DNA of 8,349 nt from Defluviitaleaceae bacterium (GTDB lineage: Bacteria; Bacillota; Clostridia; Lachnospirales; WQUN01). The stretch is taken from contig WRDG01000089.1 in assembly GCA_009783525.1 (NCBI GenBank), forward strand, positions 1-8,349. The letters run 5' to 3'. A program made the translations under genes and the position numbers. This document shows, piece after piece, positions 6,848 through 8,349 of the stretch. The notes below the pieces were generated by a model, which saw nothing but the letters and a program-made list of their open reading frames with translations, was not told the origin of the DNA and made no database searches. Each line of letters starts with the position of its first letter. Position 1 is the stretch's first letter.

Positions 6848-6919
6848 TAGGTATCCGATGATTAAATAGATTTTTCGAAGTGCAAAATCGGCATTTTGCA
6901 GTTAATCATCGAATACTTA
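6848..6919. repeat. 72-bp nested palindrome
   Basis: The outer arms, 6848-6865 and 6902-6919, are inverted repeats matching at 16 of 18 positions (core CGATGATTAA and TTAATCATCG). Inside, TGCAAAAT (6881-6888) and ATTTTGCA (6893-6900) form a perfect 8-bp stem with a CGGC tetraloop. That inner hairpin directly abuts the right outer arm. The element starts a few bases after the polymerase stop codon. Neither end carries a T tract, so it is not a standard rho-independent terminator. It could be a small palindromic intergenic element, a non-autonomous mobile remnant or a 3'-end RNA structure. I see no transposase-type target duplication. Confidence 0.75.
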
Positions 6920-6962
6920 GCGAAAAAAAATACGCTTTGCTCTTGCTGCGCAAGCATATTCG

Positions 6963-6982
6963 GGCAGCCCATTTGGGCTGCT
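6963..6982. repeat. GC-rich hairpin
   Basis: GCAGCCC (6964-6970) and GGGCTGC (6975-6981) form a perfect 7-bp stem with an ATTT loop, extendable by one G-T pair. It lies between the nested palindrome and the 19-bp array, downstream of both converging genes. There is no T run directly after the stem on either strand, so it is at best an atypical terminator. On the - strand a run of eight T lies about 35 bases further on (complement of 6923-6930), beyond a second weak hairpin. Confidence 0.5.
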
Positions 6983-6986
6983 CACA

Positions 6987-7050
6987 CGTTTCTATGAAAC
7001 ATTTACGTTTCTTCGAAACATTTACGTTTCTTCGAAACATTTACGTTTCG
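6987..7050. repeat. 19-bp tandem palindromic array
   Basis: Arms CGTTTC and GAAAC alternate along the whole stretch, separated in turn by 3 nt (TAT, TTC, TTC) and 5 nt (ATTTA three times). This gives three tandem 19-bp units starting at 6996, 7015 and 7034. Any neighbouring pair of arms can base-pair, so several hairpins compete. The last ATTTA contains the stop codon of the XRE gene (7041-7043), and the last CGTTTC encodes that protein's final Glu-Thr. The layout resembles the array at 1-168, but the sequence differs. Confidence 0.9.
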
Positions 7051-7394
7051 TTTTGGGCGGTTTTTGTTTTTTCGCCCGCCATTTTTGCAACGGTTTCTAT
7101 AAGTTCGCGCCCGAATGTGTCGGCGGCTCTGTAGTTCCCTATCAGCTTGCGCTCCGCCGCGTCTAAAACCGCCGGCTCGGTTTCCGAGCCGTTTTTTTCA
7201 TCCGCGCCCAACATAAATTCAACAGACACATTGTAATATTTGGCAAGCGCCGTAATTACTTCGTATCCGGGTTCGCGCAGCCCGGATTCATAATTTGCGT
7301 AGGTGCTGTATTTTATATTTGTTTCTGCCGCAAGCTCGCGTTTGGTAATTTTTTTTCCGTTACGCAAAAAACGCAGCCTTTCACCGATTTTCAT
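7041..7394 (-). CDS. XRE-family transcriptional regulator
   Basis: This 117-aa protein is a probable DNA-binding regulator. An HTH_3 domain at about residues 4-62 (IGERLRFLRNGKKITKRELA, then the recognition helix region YSTYANYESGLREP, then ITALAKYYNVSVEFMLG) is classic for the Cro/CI/XRE class. The C-terminal 50 residues (AERKLIGNYRAADTFGRELIETVAKMAGE) look helical and charged, likely for dimerisation, and hold no recognisable effector domain. ATG 7394 overlaps the 3' end of the DUF1858 gene by 14 bp in another frame, and there is no good Shine-Dalgarno, which suggests translational coupling. An in-frame TTG at 7397 would add one residue. The final Glu-Thr and stop codon lie in the 19-bp array. 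Its target is unknown; lepB and the DUF1858 gene share its transcript. No phage genes are nearby, so nothing marks it as a prophage repressor. Confidence 0.88.
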   Translation of the reverse strand: MKIGERLRFLRNGKKITKRELAAETNIKYSTYANYESGLREPGYEVITALAKYYNVSVEFMLGADEKNGSETEPAVLDAAERKLIGNYRAADTFGRELIETVAKMAGEKTKTAQNET

Positions 7395-7587
7395 CAAGGT
7401 AAGCGTTTATCTGCTCAACCAATAAATCCGCGTCCATGCCGTGCACTTCGCACGCTTCTTCCAACGACTCCTGCTGCGCGGCGGGACACCCCGCGCAGTG
7501 CATGCCCGCTTCAGCTAAAATTTCTACAATGCCGAAATCACCGCTGATTATTTCGCCGATCAGCATGTCTTTGGTAATTTGTTCCAT
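7381..7587 (-). CDS. DUF1858 domain CxxC protein
   Basis: This 68-aa cytoplasmic protein fits the DUF1858 family (hybrid-cluster/prismane-associated disulfide domain). The signs are a short N-terminal helix-turn region (ITKDMLIGEII), then FGIVEILAEAGMHCAGCP with a CxxC at C31-C34, then a helix with C46. Family members are small, are found mainly in anaerobes, and are proposed to work in redox or thiol chemistry. The exact role is not established and I would not assign one. ATG 7587 has a perfect AGGAGG (complement of 7594-7599) 6 nt upstream, which supports high expression. It lies 15 bp downstream of the lepB stop, and its 3' end overlaps the XRE start, so all three look like one transcript. 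No hybrid-cluster protein gene is in the window. Confidence 0.85.
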   Translation of the reverse strand: MEQITKDMLIGEIISGDFGIVEILAEAGMHCAGCPAAQQESLEEACEVHGMDADLLVEQINAYLDENR

Positions 7588-7602
7588 TATGCGCCTCCTG
7601 AA

Positions 7603-8175
7603 TTAATTTTCCGTTTTTATTTCAGAAAATGTTTTAATGCCCGGAAAATAACGGAAAATAACTTTTCCTAAAATTTTGCTTCGCTCCACGTATTGATAGC
7701 CGTCCTCCCACTTTCGTGAATCGGCTGACGTGTCCCTGTTGTCGCCCAGCATAAAATACCGCCCTTCGGGCACGTAAAAAGGACCCCATTCGCCGTTCGG
7801 CGGGTCCTTTATAAAGCCGTCGGGAAGCGGGACGGCGCCGCCGTTTACGTATACCTTACCGTTTTTGATCTCTATCGTTTCGCCGGGCAGCCCGATCACG
7901 CGCTTGACGTACAGCTTGCTTTCGTCTTCCGGATAACGGAACACCACAATGTCAAAACGTTTTGGCCCGTCCAATAGATAAGAAAGACGAAACGCGACGA
8001 TCCTGTCGCCTATCATTATCGTGTCTTCCATCGAACCCGTTGGAACCGACGCATTCACTATCACGAAATTATTTAAAAACAGCGCGAATATCACTGCAAA
8101 TAAAATAATTTTGCCCCAGCTTAAAGCTTCTTTAATCATTTCGTTTTTTAAATATTCCTTATGGCTTTCGTTCAT
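7603..8175 (-). CDS. lepB: signal peptidase I
   Basis: Signal peptidase I removes signal peptides from secreted proteins at the outer face of the membrane through a Ser-Lys dyad. This 190-aa protein has one N-terminal anchor at about residues 21-40 and then SVPTGSMEDT with catalytic S48. The general-base lysine K91 lies in YVKRVIGLPGE, and the conserved GDNRDTSADSR box is at 144-154. Length and a single anchor match the short Gram-positive SipS type rather than E. coli LepB. ATG 8175 is chosen because GGGGTGAT (complement of 8183-8190) lies 7 nt upstream. An in-frame GTG at 8187 is part of that Shine-Dalgarno and so is unlikely. It is the first gene of the lepB-DUF1858-XRE operon and has its own promoter. 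All catalytic residues are present. Confidence 0.96.
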   Translation of the reverse strand: MNESHKEYLKNEMIKEALSWGKIILFAVIFALFLNNFVIVNASVPTGSMEDTIMIGDRIVAFRLSYLLDGPKRFDIVVFRYPEDESKLYVKRVIGLPGETIEIKNGKVYVNGGAVPLPDGFIKDPPNGEWGPFYVPEGRYFMLGDNRDTSADSRKWEDGYQYVERSKILGKVIFRYFPGIKTFSEIKTEN

Positions 8176-8199
8176 GACGCATATCACCCCGATACAAGA

Positions 8200-8229
8200 A
8201 GTATAGCATAAATTTTTTATTTTTTACAA
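8200..8229 (-). promoter_or_regulatory. extended -10 promoter for lepB operon
   Basis: On the minus strand, TTGTAA (complement of 8224-8229) is followed after 18 bp by TATACT (complement of 8200-8205). TGC directly before the hexamer makes an extended -10. Transcription would start about 7 bp downstream and give a short leader ending in the GGGGTGAT ribosome binding site. It sits between the SRAP-like stop (8240) and lepB, and no terminator hairpin separates these, so read-through from upstream is also possible. Confidence 0.65.
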
Positions 8230-8239
8230 ACGGGCAACA

Positions 8240-8349
8240 CTACGCCGAATGTACAAGATCGGGCGGTACCCGCCGGATTATTTCGTTTGCCGCGTCGTCG
8301 TCGTTCAAATAAATATCCAATTCGGACGGCATGAGTATGACGGGCATCC
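8240..8349 (-). CDS. SRAP (YedK/HMCES-like) protein, C-terminal fragment
   Basis: Only the last 35 codons are in the window; the rest lies beyond the right edge. The frame reads MPVILMPSELDIYLNDDD, then a short helical tail ending in PPDLVHSA and a TAG stop. The two bases before the first full codon are GG, compatible with Arg, so the text is probably RMPVIL. RMPVIL followed by P/x-E-x-x-x-x-W/Y-L is the conserved C-terminal signature of SOS response-associated peptidase (SRAP) proteins. These form a DNA-protein crosslink with abasic sites in single-stranded DNA through an N-terminal Cys2. That catalytic end is not visible. The tail after the motif is shorter than in E. coli YedK. The ATG at 8347 is an internal methionine, not a start. 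The assignment rests on one motif. Confidence 0.65.
   Translation of the reverse strand, partial: MPVILMPSELDIYLNDDDAANEIIRRVPPDLVHSA

Noticed and set aside
6881..6900. dinB terminator at the inner hairpin
   Set aside because: The stem is AT-rich and is followed by GTTAATC rather than a T tract, so it does not meet the intrinsic terminator pattern.
6880..7134. Small + strand gene between dinB and the XRE gene
   Set aside because: Its translation is mostly read from palindromic repeats and the antisense of the XRE gene, and it has no ribosome binding site.
7041..7394. Prophage repressor or antitoxin role for the XRE protein
   Set aside because: There is no toxin-like partner, integrase or phage gene; the co-transcribed neighbours are a DUF1858 protein and signal peptidase.
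8176..8187. lepB start at GTG 8187
   Set aside because: This GTG is part of the GGGGTGAT ribosome binding site that serves ATG 8175.

Overview
The window reads as part of the chromosome of a low-to-mid GC, anaerobic Firmicute, most likely of the class Clostridia. This rests on a YycI-type WalK regulator, a Bacillus-type short signal peptidase I, a DUF1858 CxxC protein, a UroD/MtaA-like protein of the kind common in clostridia, strong GGAGG-type ribosome binding sites and sigma-A-like promoters. No phage, transposase, integrase, tRNA, rRNA or CRISPR array was found. Most of the sequence is ordinary housekeeping and accessory chromosome. The unusual material is in the small non-coding stretches, which hold two unrelated arrays of tandem palindromes.

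Layout from left to right. Positions 1-168 are a 30-bp tandem repeat array (five full units plus a degenerate one) that runs off the left edge and stops just before the ribosome binding site of a yycI-like gene (184-1050, +). A GNAT acetyltransferase (1099-1542, +) follows in the same direction. Converging on it is a polytopic ArnT/PMT-like glycosyltransferase (1550-2953, -). This is divergent from a uroporphyrinogen-decarboxylase-family protein (3057-4136, +), with about 100 bp between them that contain a perfect 12-bp palindrome. The UroD-like gene converges on der (4182-5507, -), and a strong bidirectional terminator separates the two. der is divergent from a Y-family DNA polymerase (5607-6845, +). 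The shared promoter region has a good -35/-10 pair and an SOS-box-like sequence next to a second TATAAT.

Between the polymerase and the next gene, 195 bp of non-coding DNA (6846-7040) hold a 72-bp nested palindrome, a GC-rich hairpin and a 19-bp tandem palindromic array. That array runs into the last codons of an XRE-family regulator. The regulator (7041-7394, -), a DUF1858 protein (7381-7587, -) and signal peptidase I (7603-8175, -) form a tight operon transcribed leftwards from an extended -10 promoter. At the right edge is the C-terminal end of what looks like an SRAP (YedK/HMCES-type) protein (8240-8349, -).

Working together: lepB, the DUF1858 gene and the XRE gene are probably co-transcribed, and the last two overlap. 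The Y-family polymerase and the SRAP protein are both DNA-damage functions but are not adjacent or in one operon. I see no convincing new multi-gene system. The best leads are the two palindromic tandem arrays, which share an alternating-arm design but not sequence, and the possible LexA control of the der/dinB divergent region.
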